64,000 nt of DNA. Source: Streptomyces sp. JH34. Lineage in GTDB: Bacteria > Actinomycetota > Actinomycetes > Streptomycetales > Streptomycetaceae. A program made the position numbers and the translations under genes. The DNA lies in assembly GCF_029428875.1 (NCBI RefSeq), contig NZ_JAJSOO010000001.1, positions 6,730,501 through 6,794,500 on the forward strand, in the 5' to 3' direction. Shown here piece after piece: positions 33,659-42,235 of this stretch. Each line of letters begins with the position of its first letter. The stretch's first letter is position 1. The notes beneath the pieces are model-generated. The model saw nothing but the letters and a program-made list of their open reading frames with translations, was not told where the DNA came from and searched no databases.

Positions 33659-34843
33659 ATGCGGAGTGCCGCGCTTGCGGGCAGCGTTGGGGGAGTGTCG
33701 CAACTGCTGAGAACCCGGTGGATCCCCGTAGGCCTCATCGTGCTGGCCGTGGTGGTCGACCTGGTCACCCCGCACGACGTGACATCCGCGCCGCTCCTGA
33801 TGGCCGCGCCCGTCGCCGCGGCACCGCTCCTCGGCGTCCGCGGGATCATCGGGGTCGGTGTCGCCTCGATGATCGTCCACGCGTTCCTCGCCCACATCGA
33901 CGGGACCTTCGGCTGGCGCGCGGGCGTGGCCAACCAGCTCACCCTGGCGGCCGTCACCGCCCTCGCCGTCCTGATCCACCGCACCCTGCGCCGCCAGGAC
34001 GACCGCGCCCGGCGCGCCCGGCACGTCGCGGCCGTCGCCCAGCGGGCCGTACTGCCGAGGCCTCCGTCCCGGCTGGGGGACCTGCACATCGAGGCGCGGT
34101 ACGTGCCGGCCGAGAGCGAGGCCCTGATCGGCGGAGACCTGTACGTGGTGCAGAGCACCCCGTACGGGATCCGGGTCATGGTCGGTGACGTGCGAGGGAA
34201 GGGCCTCGGGGCGGTCAGCGCCGTCAGCGCCGACCTCGGCGCCTTCCGGTACGCGGCCGACGAGTCCGAGGATCTTCCGGAGTTGGTGTCCCGGCTGGAA
34301 CGCGCCCTCCTGCGTGAGGGCGGACGGCGCGGCGGCCAGCAGCAGGAGGAAGGCTTCACGACGGCTCTGATCGCGGAGTTCTCCAAGGACCTGGAGACCG
34401 TACGGCTGGTCAACCGTGGCCATCCGCCTCCGGTCCTCATGGACGCGCTGGGCCGTGCCACGCTCCTCGAGGCGTCCGAGGAGGCGCCTCCGCTGGGCAT
34501 GAGCGACCTGGGTTCCTGGGCCTCCCCGGTCGACAGCTTCCCCTTCCCGGCGGGCTCGACCCTGCTCTGCTACACCGACGGCATCACCGAGTCCCGTGAC
34601 GCCACCGGACGTTTCTACGATCCGGTCGCCCGCCTGCCACTCGTGTTCGTCCGGCGTGCGCGGGGCGGCCGTCTCTCGCCGGGGCAGATCCTGGACGTGC
34701 TGATCCACGACGTCCGCCGTCACGTCGGCGGAAGGCCCCAGGACGACCAGGCCGTGCTGGCCCTCCACCGTGCCCCCGCCGGATCCGGGACCGTTCCGCT
34801 CGGCTCGGACGGGGGGACCGCGCCGACGGCCTCCCCGGGCTGA
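33659..34843 (+). CDS. Membrane-anchored PP2C/SpoIIE-type serine phosphatase
   Basis: Four hydrophobic helices in the first 110 residues (WIPVGLIVLAVVVDLV, LLMAAPVAAAPLLGVRGIIG, MIVHAFLA, LTLAAVTALAVLIH) are followed by a SpoIIE-type phosphatase domain with metal-binding motifs GGDLYVV, MVGDVRGKG, CYTDGITESRD and DDQAVL. Such proteins dephosphorylate anti-sigma-factor antagonists. No anti-sigma gene is nearby. The start is uncertain: ATG 33659 is used, but a GTG at 33695 preceding SQLLRTRW is a realistic alternative. Confidence 0.85.
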   Translation: MRSAALAGSVGGVSQLLRTRWIPVGLIVLAVVVDLVTPHDVTSAPLLMAAPVAAAPLLGVRGIIGVGVASMIVHAFLAHIDGTFGWRAGVANQLTLAAVTALAVLIHRTLRRQDDRARRARHVAAVAQRAVLPRPPSRLGDLHIEARYVPAESEALIGGDLYVVQSTPYGIRVMVGDVRGKGLGAVSAVSADLGAFRYAADESEDLPELVSRLERALLREGGRRGGQQQEEGFTTALIAEFSKDLETVRLVNRGHPPPVLMDALGRATLLEASEEAPPLGMSDLGSWASPVDSFPFPAGSTLLCYTDGITESRDATGRFYDPVARLPLVFVRRARGGRLSPGQILDVLIHDVRRHVGGRPQDDQAVLALHRAPAGSGTVPLGSDGGTAPTASPG

Positions 34844-34899
34844 CGGACAGGCGGAGCGCGCCGCCCGTCCCCGCCCGTTTGCCGTACCGAAGGCTGGAC

Positions 34900-35466
34900 A
34901 TGCTCCGTTTCGTGACGGAAAGTCGTGAAGCGATGACGTGGACGCTGAAGAGCGAGCGGCCGGAGGCCGCCGGGTACCTGACGGTGCGGTGCCGCACCTA
35001 CGTGCAGCCCGACGGCAAGGAGTCGGACTGGGACATCCTGCGGGGCTCGCCGACGGTGGCCCTCGTCGCGTTCACCGAGGAGGGACGGGGCATCCTCGTG
35101 CGGCAGTACAGGCCCGGCCCCGGCAAGGTGCTGGCGGAGCTTCCCGGCGGGATGATCGAGCCCGGTGAGGACGTGCTGCACGCGGCGGCGAGGGAACTCC
35201 TGGAGGAGACGGGGTACCGCGCGGGGACGGTCGAGGTCGTCCTCAAGACCTACCTGGCGTCCTACGCCACCCACGAGAGGTACGCGGTGTTGGCCAGGGA
35301 CTGCCGCAAGGTCGCCGAACCCACACCCGACGCCGAGGAGTTCGTGGAGCCGTTCACCCTCGCGCCGGACTCCTTCACGGACCACCTCCTCGGCGGGGAG
35401 TACACCGACACGGACATGGGCCTCGCCGGCCTGGTCGCGGCGGGACTGCTCGTCAGGAGGAGCTGA
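34900..35466 (+). CDS. Nudix hydrolase, ADP-ribose pyrophosphatase-like
   Basis: A 188-residue Nudix protein with the box GGMIEPGEDVLHAAARELLEETGY and the upstream ADPRase-like segment VALVAFTEEGRGILVRQYRPGPGKVLAELPGG. Such enzymes cleave ADP-ribose and similar nucleoside diphosphate sugars. ATG 34900 follows AAGG at a suitable distance; TTG 34879 and ATG 34933 are alternatives. Confidence 0.87.
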   Translation: MLRFVTESREAMTWTLKSERPEAAGYLTVRCRTYVQPDGKESDWDILRGSPTVALVAFTEEGRGILVRQYRPGPGKVLAELPGGMIEPGEDVLHAAARELLEETGYRAGTVEVVLKTYLASYATHERYAVLARDCRKVAEPTPDAEEFVEPFTLAPDSFTDHLLGGEYTDTDMGLAGLVAAGLLVRRS

Positions 35467-35505
35467 AGGACCTGTGCGGGTGCGCGCGCGGGGGAGGCGG
35501 GACGT

Positions 35506-35697
35506 GTGCACTCATGGACGCTCGACGACATGCCCGATCTCTCCGGCACCACCGCGGTGGTCACGGGGGCCGACAGCGGGACAGGCGCCGTCACCGCGCT
35601 CGCCCCTGGCACGGTCCGGGGCCAGGACATGGACACGGCCTGGATGCTGTGGGACGAGTCGGCGCGCATCACCGGGACGGCCGCCGACGCCGTCTGA
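35506..35697 (+). pseudogene. Internally deleted SDR remnant
   Basis: A 63-codon frame whose N-terminus (WTLDDMPDLSGTTAVVTGADSGTG) is the coenzyme-binding motif of an SDR and whose C-terminus (MDTAWMLWDESARITGT) resembles the last residues of the same SDR subgroup, where an A..LW..S..LTG ending is common. The roughly 200-250 residues between, including the catalytic YxxxK, are missing. GTG and a GGGAGG site remain intact, so a short product may still be made. It looks like a gene emptied by one in-frame deletion. Confidence 0.7.
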
Positions 35698-35751
35698 ACG
35701 CGACTTCGCCCACGCTCTCCCGGTGGGAGGGCGGGGGCGGTCGCAGCGCAC

Positions 35752-36543
35752 TCAGACGGCTGCCAGCCGCAGGTCCGCCCCTCCGGCGCGCAGCCCTTCC
35801 GCGGCGGCCTCCGCGAGGGCGTCATCGGTGACGATGGTGTCGAACGCGCCGAGCGGAGCCACCCGGAACTTGCCGAACGTCCCGTACTTCGACGAGCCCG
35901 CGACCAGCACGCTCGCCCCCGTGCACTCCATCGCCGCCTGCTTGACCTCCACCTTCGCCGCCGAAGGGGTGGTCACGCCGCGCAGCAGGTCCCAGGAACT
36001 GGTGCTGATGAAAGCGATGTCGAGCGCGAGCTGACGCAGTGTCGTGGCAGCGAGCCGGCCCACGCTCGAACGGTTGGACGGGTCCACCTGGCCGCCGATG
36101 TGTATGACGTCGAGGTGCGACGAACCCATCAGACGGTCGACGGTCGTGAAGTCGTTCGTGACGACCGTCAGCGACTCGTGGCGTGCGAGCAGCGGCACCA
36201 TGGCCAGCAGCGTCGTGCCCGCGTCGAGGTAGACCGTCATGCCCTCCTGTACCAGGCCGGCGGCGACACCGGCCATGGCCTCCTTCTCCGGCTGCTCTAT
36301 CAGCGACTTGGCCTGGAAGCTGGGCTCGCTCCGGAGATGACTGGCGATCCGGGCCCCGCCGGGCACGGAGAACACGAGCCCCCGGCGTTCCAGTTCGGCG
36401 ATGTCGCGGCGGACGGTCATGTGGGAGACGCCGAAGAGCTGGGTGATCTGCTGCACGCTGAGTACCCCGTCGCGCCGCAGGTGCTTCAACAGGAGCTCGC
36501 GCCGTTGATCGGGGATCAGGGGCAACTGCTCTTCGTCGGCCAC
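35752..36543 (-). CDS. DeoR-family regulator of the acid-sugar locus
   Basis: N-terminal DeoR winged helix (DGVLSVQQITQLFGVSHMTVRRDIAELERRGLVFSVPGGARI) and a DeoRC sensor domain (DAGTTLLAMVPLLARHESLTVVTNDFTTVD). It is the last gene of the minus-strand arm (dehydrogenase, GntP permease, DeoR), so it most likely represses both arms of the locus through the paired palindromes at 39483-39531. The inducer is probably a phosphorylated acid sugar. GTG 36543 follows AAAGGTGAG. Confidence 0.9.
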   Translation of the reverse strand: MADEEQLPLIPDQRRELLLKHLRRDGVLSVQQITQLFGVSHMTVRRDIAELERRGLVFSVPGGARIASHLRSEPSFQAKSLIEQPEKEAMAGVAAGLVQEGMTVYLDAGTTLLAMVPLLARHESLTVVTNDFTTVDRLMGSSHLDVIHIGGQVDPSNRSSVGRLAATTLRQLALDIAFISTSSWDLLRGVTTPSAAKVEVKQAAMECTGASVLVAGSSKYGTFGKFRVAPLGAFDTIVTDDALAEAAAEGLRAGGADLRLAAV

Positions 36544-36629
36544 TGCTTCTCACCTTTCCTCGCGCGGCCACCGCGGCCGCTGCTCGATTGTGCCGTCCGG
36601 GCCCGGACCGTCCCAACAGGGCACGGCGT

Positions 36630-37991
36630 TCAGGACCCGACGAACGTGCTCAGCAGGAGTACTCCGCCGAGGCTGAGCAGCGACTGCAGGGACAGCATCA
36701 GTGTCCAGGTGCGGAACGTCTGGGCGACCGAGAGCTGGTAGTACTCCTTGAACAGCCAGAACCCGGAGTCGTTGACGTGCGAGAGCATCACCGCGCCCGA
36801 CGCCGTCGCCAGCACCAGCAGTTCCGGGGAGAGGCCCGGATAGGCGCCGATCAGGGGAGCCACGATTCCGGTGGCGGCGGCGGTGGCCACCGTCGCGGAG
36901 CCGAGGCAGATGCGCAGGAGCGCGGCCACCAGCCAGGCGAGGAGCAGCGGGGGGATCGACCAGTCCACCGCGTAGTCGGAGATCAGCTTGTCGATGCCGG
37001 TGGCGGTGAGCATCGCCTTGAGGCCGCCGCCGGCGCCCAGGATCAGCACGATCCCACCGACCGGGCCGAGTCCCTTGCCCGCCATCTTCTGGAGCTGGCC
37101 CAGGCCGAAGCCGGAGCGGAGGCCCAGGGCGAAGAAGGCGAAGACCACCGCGGCGAGCAGCGACATGACCGAGGAGTCGCACGCCTCGAAGACCGCGTAG
37201 GGCAGGGAGCCCTCCGCGGTGTTCGCGGTGCCGACGGTCCCGATCAGCATCAGGACGGGCGGCAGCAGCACCGTGATCAGGGCCAGGGTGAAGGAGGCCG
37301 GCCGCTTGCGGTTCTCCGGCTCGGGGCTCGACTCGGGTATGGGGCCCTTGTCCAGGTCCGGGGCCGGACCGAACCACCGTGAGGCGAACCTCGTCAGCAG
37401 CGGTCCGCTGATCACGGCGATCGGGATGCCGATGATCAGACCGTAGAGGATGGTCAGGCCGGTGTTCGCCCCGTACGCGGAGACGGCGAGGGTCGGGGAG
37501 GGGTGCGGCGGGAGCAGACCGTGCGAGATGTAGAGGCCGGCGGCCAGCGGCAGTCCGACGTACAGCAGGTGCGTGCCGGTGCGCTTGGCGACGGCGTACA
37601 CCAGCGGTACGAGCATCACGAAGCTCACGTCGAAGAGATGCGGCATCCCGATGAGCAGGGCCGCGGCCGTGATCGCCGTGGGGATCCACTTGACCGGACG
37701 GGCGCCGATGAAGACGGTGGCGATCCGGTCCGCTCCGCCGGAGCCCAGCAGGATGCCGCCGAGTATGGTGCCCAGTCCGATCGTGGGACCGGTGCTCTTC
37801 AGGGCGTCGCCGAAGCCGTCCTGGAAGTGCTCGACGGTGTCGCCCGGGCCGAGGCCGGCGGCGAGTCCCAGACCGAGCGCGGACAGCGCCAGCGCCATGA
37901 ACGGGTGGAGCTTGGCCTTGGTGATCAGCAGGATCAGGACGACGACCGCGGCGGCGCCCAGCAGGAGGTTCTGGAGGTCGGTGCTCATCAT
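36630..37991 (-). CDS. GntP-family gluconate/acid-sugar:H+ symporter
   Basis: A 453-residue, about 12-helix permease with GntP-family signatures (KLHPFMALALSALGLGLAAG, GTILGGILLGSGGADRIA, LLPPHPSPTLAVSAYGANTGLTILYGLIIGIP and the C-terminal SHVNDSGFWLFKEYY). Members import gluconate and related aldonic acids. Its start overlaps the dehydrogenase stop by 4 bp (ATGA), and the DeoR gene follows 86 bp later, so the locus imports its own substrate. Confidence 0.92.
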   Translation of the reverse strand: MMSTDLQNLLLGAAAVVVLILLITKAKLHPFMALALSALGLGLAAGLGPGDTVEHFQDGFGDALKSTGPTIGLGTILGGILLGSGGADRIATVFIGARPVKWIPTAITAAALLIGMPHLFDVSFVMLVPLVYAVAKRTGTHLLYVGLPLAAGLYISHGLLPPHPSPTLAVSAYGANTGLTILYGLIIGIPIAVISGPLLTRFASRWFGPAPDLDKGPIPESSPEPENRKRPASFTLALITVLLPPVLMLIGTVGTANTAEGSLPYAVFEACDSSVMSLLAAVVFAFFALGLRSGFGLGQLQKMAGKGLGPVGGIVLILGAGGGLKAMLTATGIDKLISDYAVDWSIPPLLLAWLVAALLRICLGSATVATAAATGIVAPLIGAYPGLSPELLVLATASGAVMLSHVNDSGFWLFKEYYQLSVAQTFRTWTLMLSLQSLLSLGGVLLLSTFVGS

Positions 37992-39397
37992 CGGCTCGCG
38001 TGGGTGACGGGGGTGCCGGTGGCGCGCGACGCACGCCCGGAGGTCCAGGCGTGGAGCAGGTCCGCGTCCGGGTCGGCGAGGTCGCCGAGCGTGATCAGGG
38101 CGCCGGCCCGCACGTCGCGTCCGAGCGTGGCGTGCGCGGCGAGGTACAGCGGAGCCGCGTCGGCGGGAGCGTCCTCGTCACGCAGGAGGACGGCCTGGAC
38201 GCCGGTGACGTCGTGGTGGTGGCCGCCCATGTCCAGCACGGTGCCGGCGGGCAGATCGCGTTCGGTCCGTCCGGCGAGCACGGCGTGGGCCCGCGGGTCG
38301 GTGCCGCCGGAGGGCCGGCCGTGGAGCACCGCGGACAGCAGCGAGACCGGCGTCTCGACGCCCATCAGGTGGTACGGCAGGTAGATCGCCGCGTAGCGCC
38401 CGTCCCGGCTGACCACGTGGCCCTTGCCGCGCAGCGTCTCCCAGGTGACCGGGTCACCGGTCCGTACGACGACGAAGACGCCACCGGCGAACGAGGCCTC
38501 GTCCGGCAGCCGCAGCGCGCTGAACACGTCGACGGCGCCGGTGCGGTGCAGCACGCCCCCGTCCTCGCGCAGGGAGTAGACGTCGGCCAGCTCGGCGATG
38601 CGGGCGACCGGGTAGTGCAGGCGCTCGACGTCCGGCCGGAAGCCGGTGCCGGTCGCGACCACCGCCATCTCGCAGTAGTCGGCGGTGGCGCCGGTCGGCA
38701 GGGCGGCCACCGCGGCCGCGCGGGCGGCGAGCGTGGCGCGTACGTCGGAGCCGAGGCCGAGCAGCCCGGCCAGTCCGGGAGCGGGGACCGTGGTGTCGAG
38801 CTGGGTGACGGAGCCGGTGGCGGGGTCGAACACGAGGTCGTACTCGCTGGACTTGCCGATCGCCACGATGTCCAGGCCGAGCAGTTCCGCCCAGGTCACG
38901 AGTGCGATGAGGTTCGCGGGCTGGTCGCCGTCGGCCGTGGTGTAGACGACGCCGTTGTCGCGGGCCAGATCCGCGAGGTGCAGGCCGGCGACGGAGTCGA
39001 CCTCCTTGCTGACCATGGCGACGTGACGTCCGCCGGTCAGGGCCTCGCGGGCCATCGCGTAGCCGTCGGCGGGGCTTCCGGTCGCCTCCACCAGGATGTC
39101 CCACGGGGCCGCGGACAGCAGTGCGCCGTCCGCCACCAGGGCGACGGCCCCCTGCTCCGCGGCGCGCGCGACCTCGCCGGCGTCCGCGCAGACGGCCATG
39201 CGGTCCGTCGGGTACCCGAGCTCGACGAGCATGTCGCGCAGCCGCTCCACGTCCCGGTCGCACAGGACGGCGGGGGCCAGGCGGCCGATGCGCGGGGTCT
39301 GCGCCAGCAGGGTCCGGGCGAAGCCGCCGCCGGCTCCGGACAGTGCGTAGCGCACGATCCGGTCGCCGGTTCCGGCGAACAGGTGATGCAGGTTCAT
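37988..39397 (-). CDS. NAD(P)-dependent oxidoreductase with SAF domain (homoserine dehydrogenase-like)
   Basis: A 469-residue protein with N-terminal Rossmann fold (VRYALSGAGGGFARTLLAQTPRIG), a middle domain containing LVEATGSPADGYAMAREALTGGRHVAMVSKEVD as in homoserine-dehydrogenase-like proteins, and a C-terminal SAF domain (LLRDEDAPADAAPLYLAAHATLGRDVRAGALITLGDLA). It has been called FlgA-like in databases. Lying with a GntP permease, DUF1537 kinase and aldolase, it probably oxidises an imported acid sugar. Known 3-oxo-tetronate pathways use other dehydrogenase families, so this looks like an atypical first step. ATG 39397 follows GGAGAG. Confidence 0.82.
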   Translation of the reverse strand: MNLHHLFAGTGDRIVRYALSGAGGGFARTLLAQTPRIGRLAPAVLCDRDVERLRDMLVELGYPTDRMAVCADAGEVARAAEQGAVALVADGALLSAAPWDILVEATGSPADGYAMAREALTGGRHVAMVSKEVDSVAGLHLADLARDNGVVYTTADGDQPANLIALVTWAELLGLDIVAIGKSSEYDLVFDPATGSVTQLDTTVPAPGLAGLLGLGSDVRATLAARAAAVAALPTGATADYCEMAVVATGTGFRPDVERLHYPVARIAELADVYSLREDGGVLHRTGAVDVFSALRLPDEASFAGGVFVVVRTGDPVTWETLRGKGHVVSRDGRYAAIYLPYHLMGVETPVSLLSAVLHGRPSGGTDPRAHAVLAGRTERDLPAGTVLDMGGHHHDVTGVQAVLLRDEDAPADAAPLYLAAHATLGRDVRAGALITLGDLADPDADLLHAWTSGRASRATGTPVTHASR

Positions 39398-39482
39398 TGG
39401 CTCTCCTAGACGGGCGCACGGCTCGGTTCAACGGCTCCGGCTGACGCGGTCTCGGCCACGGCACGAGCGCCACACGGGAGCG

Positions 39483-39531
39483 TGTTAACAAGATGTACCA
39501 GCAGATATCGTCTGCGTAAAGTCTGTTAACA
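39483..39531. promoter_or_regulatory. Paired TGTTAACA operators in the divergent acid-sugar promoter
   Basis: Two perfect TGTTAACA palindromes, 39483-39490 and 39524-39531, are centred 41 bp apart. Between them lies GCAGA-TATCG-TCTGC, another inverted repeat at 39501-39515. The AT-rich region sits between the divergent dehydrogenase and kinase genes and is the probable target of the DeoR regulator; the spacing close to four helical turns would allow looping. Confidence 0.65.
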
Positions 39532-39611
39532 TTTTTTCACACACAAGTTCACAGGTACATCAGACGCCGGGGATCTCCACCCGGCACCGCACACCGACCC
39601 AAGGAGGTCCG

Positions 39612-40895
39612 ATGCCGACCCTCGGGGCCATCGCCGACGACTTCACCGGAGCAACCGATCTCGCCACCATGCTCGTCGCCCGGGGCCACCGGACCGTGGT
39701 GACCGTGGGTCCGGAGTCCCTCTCCGAAGGTCCGGGGAGAGCGGCTGTGCGTGACGCCGACGCGGTGGTGGTGGCCCTCAAGTCGCGTACCTCGCCGGTG
39801 GACGAGGCCGTCGGCACGTCGCTCGCGGCCCTGCGCGCCCTGCGCAGCGCCGGCTGCGAGCGCTTCTACTTCAAGTACTGCTCCACCTTCGACTCGACCC
39901 CGCGCGGCAACATCGGGCCGGTCGCCGACGCATTCCTCGCGGAGCTGGGCGAACGCCGCACGGTGGTGGTCCCCTCGTTCCCCGCGACCGGCCGCACCGT
40001 CTACAAGGGCCGTCTCTTCGTCCACGACGAACTCCTCGACGAGAGCCCCATGCGGCACCACCCGCTCACACCGATGCGCGACTCCCACGTCGGCCGGCTG
40101 CTCACCCCGCAGACCCGCCACCCGGTCCGCCTCGTCGGCCTCGACACCGTGCGGCAGGGCGCCGAGGCGCTGCGCGCCGCTCTCGACGCCCCGGAGCTCG
40201 CCGACGCCCTGGTCGTCGTGGACGCCGTGAGCGACGAGGACCTGGTGACCGTCTGCGCGGCCACCACCCACCTCGCCCTCGTCACCGGCGCTGCGGGCCT
40301 CGCCCTCGGGCTCACCGGCCCGCACCCCGAAGCCGCCCGTGCGACACCCGCGTCCCGCCCCGGCGACCCCGGCGTCGTCCTCTCCGGCAGTGCCTCGTCG
40401 GCGACCAGGGCCCAGGTCGCCCACGCGCGCGCCCGCCTCCCGCACCGCAAGCTCGACATCGCCGCCCTGCGCGCCGACTTCACGGGTGAGGTCGCCGGAC
40501 TCGTCGGCTTCGTGCGCCGGTCCTGGGAGGCCGAGCCGGGGAAACCACCCCTCATCCACTCCGTCGACGACCTCGGCGATCTCGAACAGACGGCGCCCGA
40601 TGACGGCCCCGCCGCCTCGGAACTCGTCGAACGCGCCCTCGCCACATGTGCCACCGCCCTGGTCGCCGCAGGCGCCCGGCGCATTCTCGTCGCCGGGGGC
40701 GAGACGTCAGGCGCCGTCGTCACAGCCCTCGGGGTCCGCACCCTGTCCATCGGCGCGCCCATCGCCCCCGGCGTCACCTGGGCACGCGCCGACGGCCGGG
40801 CCCACGGCCAGGACCACACGGTGGACCTCGCCCTGAAGTCGGGCAACTTCGGCGACACCGCCATCTTCACGGAAGCCTGGAGCGCGCTGGCATGA
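39612..40895 (+). CDS. Four-carbon acid-sugar kinase family protein (DUF1537)
   Basis: A DUF1537-type kinase of 427 residues. The N-terminal domain begins GAIADDFTGATDLATMLV and contains KYCSTFDSTPRGNIGP; the C-terminal nucleotide-binding domain has ARRILVAGGETSGAVVTALGV. Family members phosphorylate 3-oxo-tetronates, D- or L-threonate, or erythronate in acid-sugar catabolism. Here the partner aldolase suggests a 3-oxo-tetronate kinase-like role. The start is preceded by AAGGAGGT. It overlaps the aldolase gene by 4 bp. Confidence 0.9.
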   Translation: MPTLGAIADDFTGATDLATMLVARGHRTVVTVGPESLSEGPGRAAVRDADAVVVALKSRTSPVDEAVGTSLAALRALRSAGCERFYFKYCSTFDSTPRGNIGPVADAFLAELGERRTVVVPSFPATGRTVYKGRLFVHDELLDESPMRHHPLTPMRDSHVGRLLTPQTRHPVRLVGLDTVRQGAEALRAALDAPELADALVVVDAVSDEDLVTVCAATTHLALVTGAAGLALGLTGPHPEAARATPASRPGDPGVVLSGSASSATRAQVAHARARLPHRKLDIAALRADFTGEVAGLVGFVRRSWEAEPGKPPLIHSVDDLGDLEQTAPDDGPAASELVERALATCATALVAAGARRILVAGGETSGAVVTALGVRTLSIGAPIAPGVTWARADGRAHGQDHTVDLALKSGNFGDTAIFTEAWSALA

Positions 40896-41533
40896 GCGAC
40901 CCCCGCACCGAACTCGCCGCCGCCGGCGCCCGGCTGGCGGCCCTGGGGCTCAGCCCGGGTTCCTCCGGCAACCTGAGCGTCCGGGTCGACGACCGCATCC
41001 TCATCACCCCCACCGGCGCCGACCTCGCAGAGGTCGACCCCGACCGGCTCAGCGTGCTCGGTCTCGACGGCACCCACCTCGACGGACCGCGTCCGTCGAA
41101 GGAGTTCCCCCTGCACGGCGCCTTCTACCGCCGGGACGCCGCCACCCGGGCCGTCGTGCACCTGCACGCCCGGAACGCCACCGCCGTGTCCTGCCTCCCG
41201 CCGTGGTCGGCCAGGAGCGCGCTGCCGCCGCTCACCCCGTACTTCGTGATGCGGGTCGGGCAGACCCCCCTCGTCCCCTACGCCCCACCCGGCGACCCGG
41301 ACCAGGCGGAGGCCCTGGCCCGGCTGCCCTTCCCGCTCCGCGCGGCACTCCTCCAGAACCACGGGCCCGTCCTCGCGGGCCCCACGATGGCCCGCGCCGT
41401 CGACGCCGCGGTGGAACTGGAAGAGGTGTCCGCGCTGCTCCTGTCACTGGGGGAGCGGACCCCCCGGCTGCTGACACCCGAGGAGGCGGGCGCGCTCGCC
41501 GAGACGTACGGCTCGCCGTGGGGCGGGCGCTGA
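40892..41533 (+). CDS. Class II aldolase/adducin-family decarboxylase
   Basis: A 213-residue aldolase with zinc-binding histidines in VVHLHARNA and QNHGPVLAG, the phosphate-loop residues SPGSSGNLSVR, and a typical ELEEVSALLLSLGER helix. OtnC-type members decarboxylate 3-oxo-tetronate 4-phosphate to a triose phosphate (dihydroxyacetone phosphate). Placed just after a DUF1537 kinase with ATGA overlap, this is the next catabolic step by inference. Confidence 0.9.
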   Translation: MSDPRTELAAAGARLAALGLSPGSSGNLSVRVDDRILITPTGADLAEVDPDRLSVLGLDGTHLDGPRPSKEFPLHGAFYRRDAATRAVVHLHARNATAVSCLPPWSARSALPPLTPYFVMRVGQTPLVPYAPPGDPDQAEALARLPFPLRAALLQNHGPVLAGPTMARAVDAAVELEEVSALLLSLGERTPRLLTPEEAGALAETYGSPWGGR

Positions 41534-41591
41534 CGAACGCCGGGACGGCGGCGGCCGGGTGAGGAGCGTCTCACCCGGCCGCCGCCGCTTG

Positions 41592-41611
41592 CTATGCAAC
41601 CAGTTGCATAG
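41592..41611. promoter_or_regulatory. Putative PadR operator
   Basis: CTATGCAACCAGTTGCATAG is a perfect 9-bp inverted repeat with a 2-bp centre, 12 bp before the PadR start codon. Its position between ribosome-binding site and promoter suggests autorepression. Confidence 0.65.
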
Positions 41612-41623
41612 AACGATCAGGGC

Positions 41624-42190
41624 ATGGCGCTCGAACACGCGATCCTCGTCTCCCTCCTGGAGCAGCCCGGCTCAGGCTATGAACTGGCCCGGCGGTTCGA
41701 GCGGTCCATCGGATACTTCTGGACCGCCACCCACCAGCAGATCTACCGCGTCCTCAAGCGCATGGAGGGTGACGGCCTGCTCGACGTCCGCGACGTCCCG
41801 CAGGAGCGCCGGCCCGACAAGAAGGAGTACTCCGTCGCCGGCCCCGGCCGTGCCGCCCTCTCCGGCTGGCTGCACGAGCCCATCGAACCGGAGAGCCTCC
41901 GCCACGACCTCGCCGTGAAGATCCGGGGCGCGGCCTTCGACGACCCGGCCGCGCTCCTCCACGAGGTCGAACGGCACCACCGGGTGCACGGCGACCGGCT
42001 CGCGCACTACCTCGCCGGGGAGCTGCGGGACTTCACCGGCCCGGACGCCCCGGCACCGCTCGACGCCGGTCAGGAGCTCCAGCACGTCGTGCTGCGCGGC
42101 GGCATCGCGTACGAGCGCATGACCGTCGCCTGGCTCGACGACGTACTCGCCACCCTCCACAGGCTCGGCGCGGCAGACCCGCGCACCTGA
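41624..42190 (+). CDS. PadR-family transcriptional regulator
   Basis: A winged-helix regulator of 188 residues: ALEHAILVSLLEQPGSGYELARRFERSIGYFWTATHQQIYRVLKRMEGDGLL ... KKEYSVAGPGRAALSGWL, followed by a C-terminal helical dimerisation domain (LLHEVERHHRVHGDRLAHYLAGELRDF). PadR proteins typically respond to phenolic or lipophilic compounds. It lies 45 bp upstream of, and co-directional with, the acyl-CoA dehydrogenase, which it probably controls together with itself. Confidence 0.9.
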   Translation: MALEHAILVSLLEQPGSGYELARRFERSIGYFWTATHQQIYRVLKRMEGDGLLDVRDVPQERRPDKKEYSVAGPGRAALSGWLHEPIEPESLRHDLAVKIRGAAFDDPAALLHEVERHHRVHGDRLAHYLAGELRDFTGPDAPAPLDAGQELQHVVLRGGIAYERMTVAWLDDVLATLHRLGAADPRT

Positions 42191-42235
42191 ACCGTTCCGC
42201 ATCCCCGTCCGCACACCCCCGGAAGGCGTACCGCC

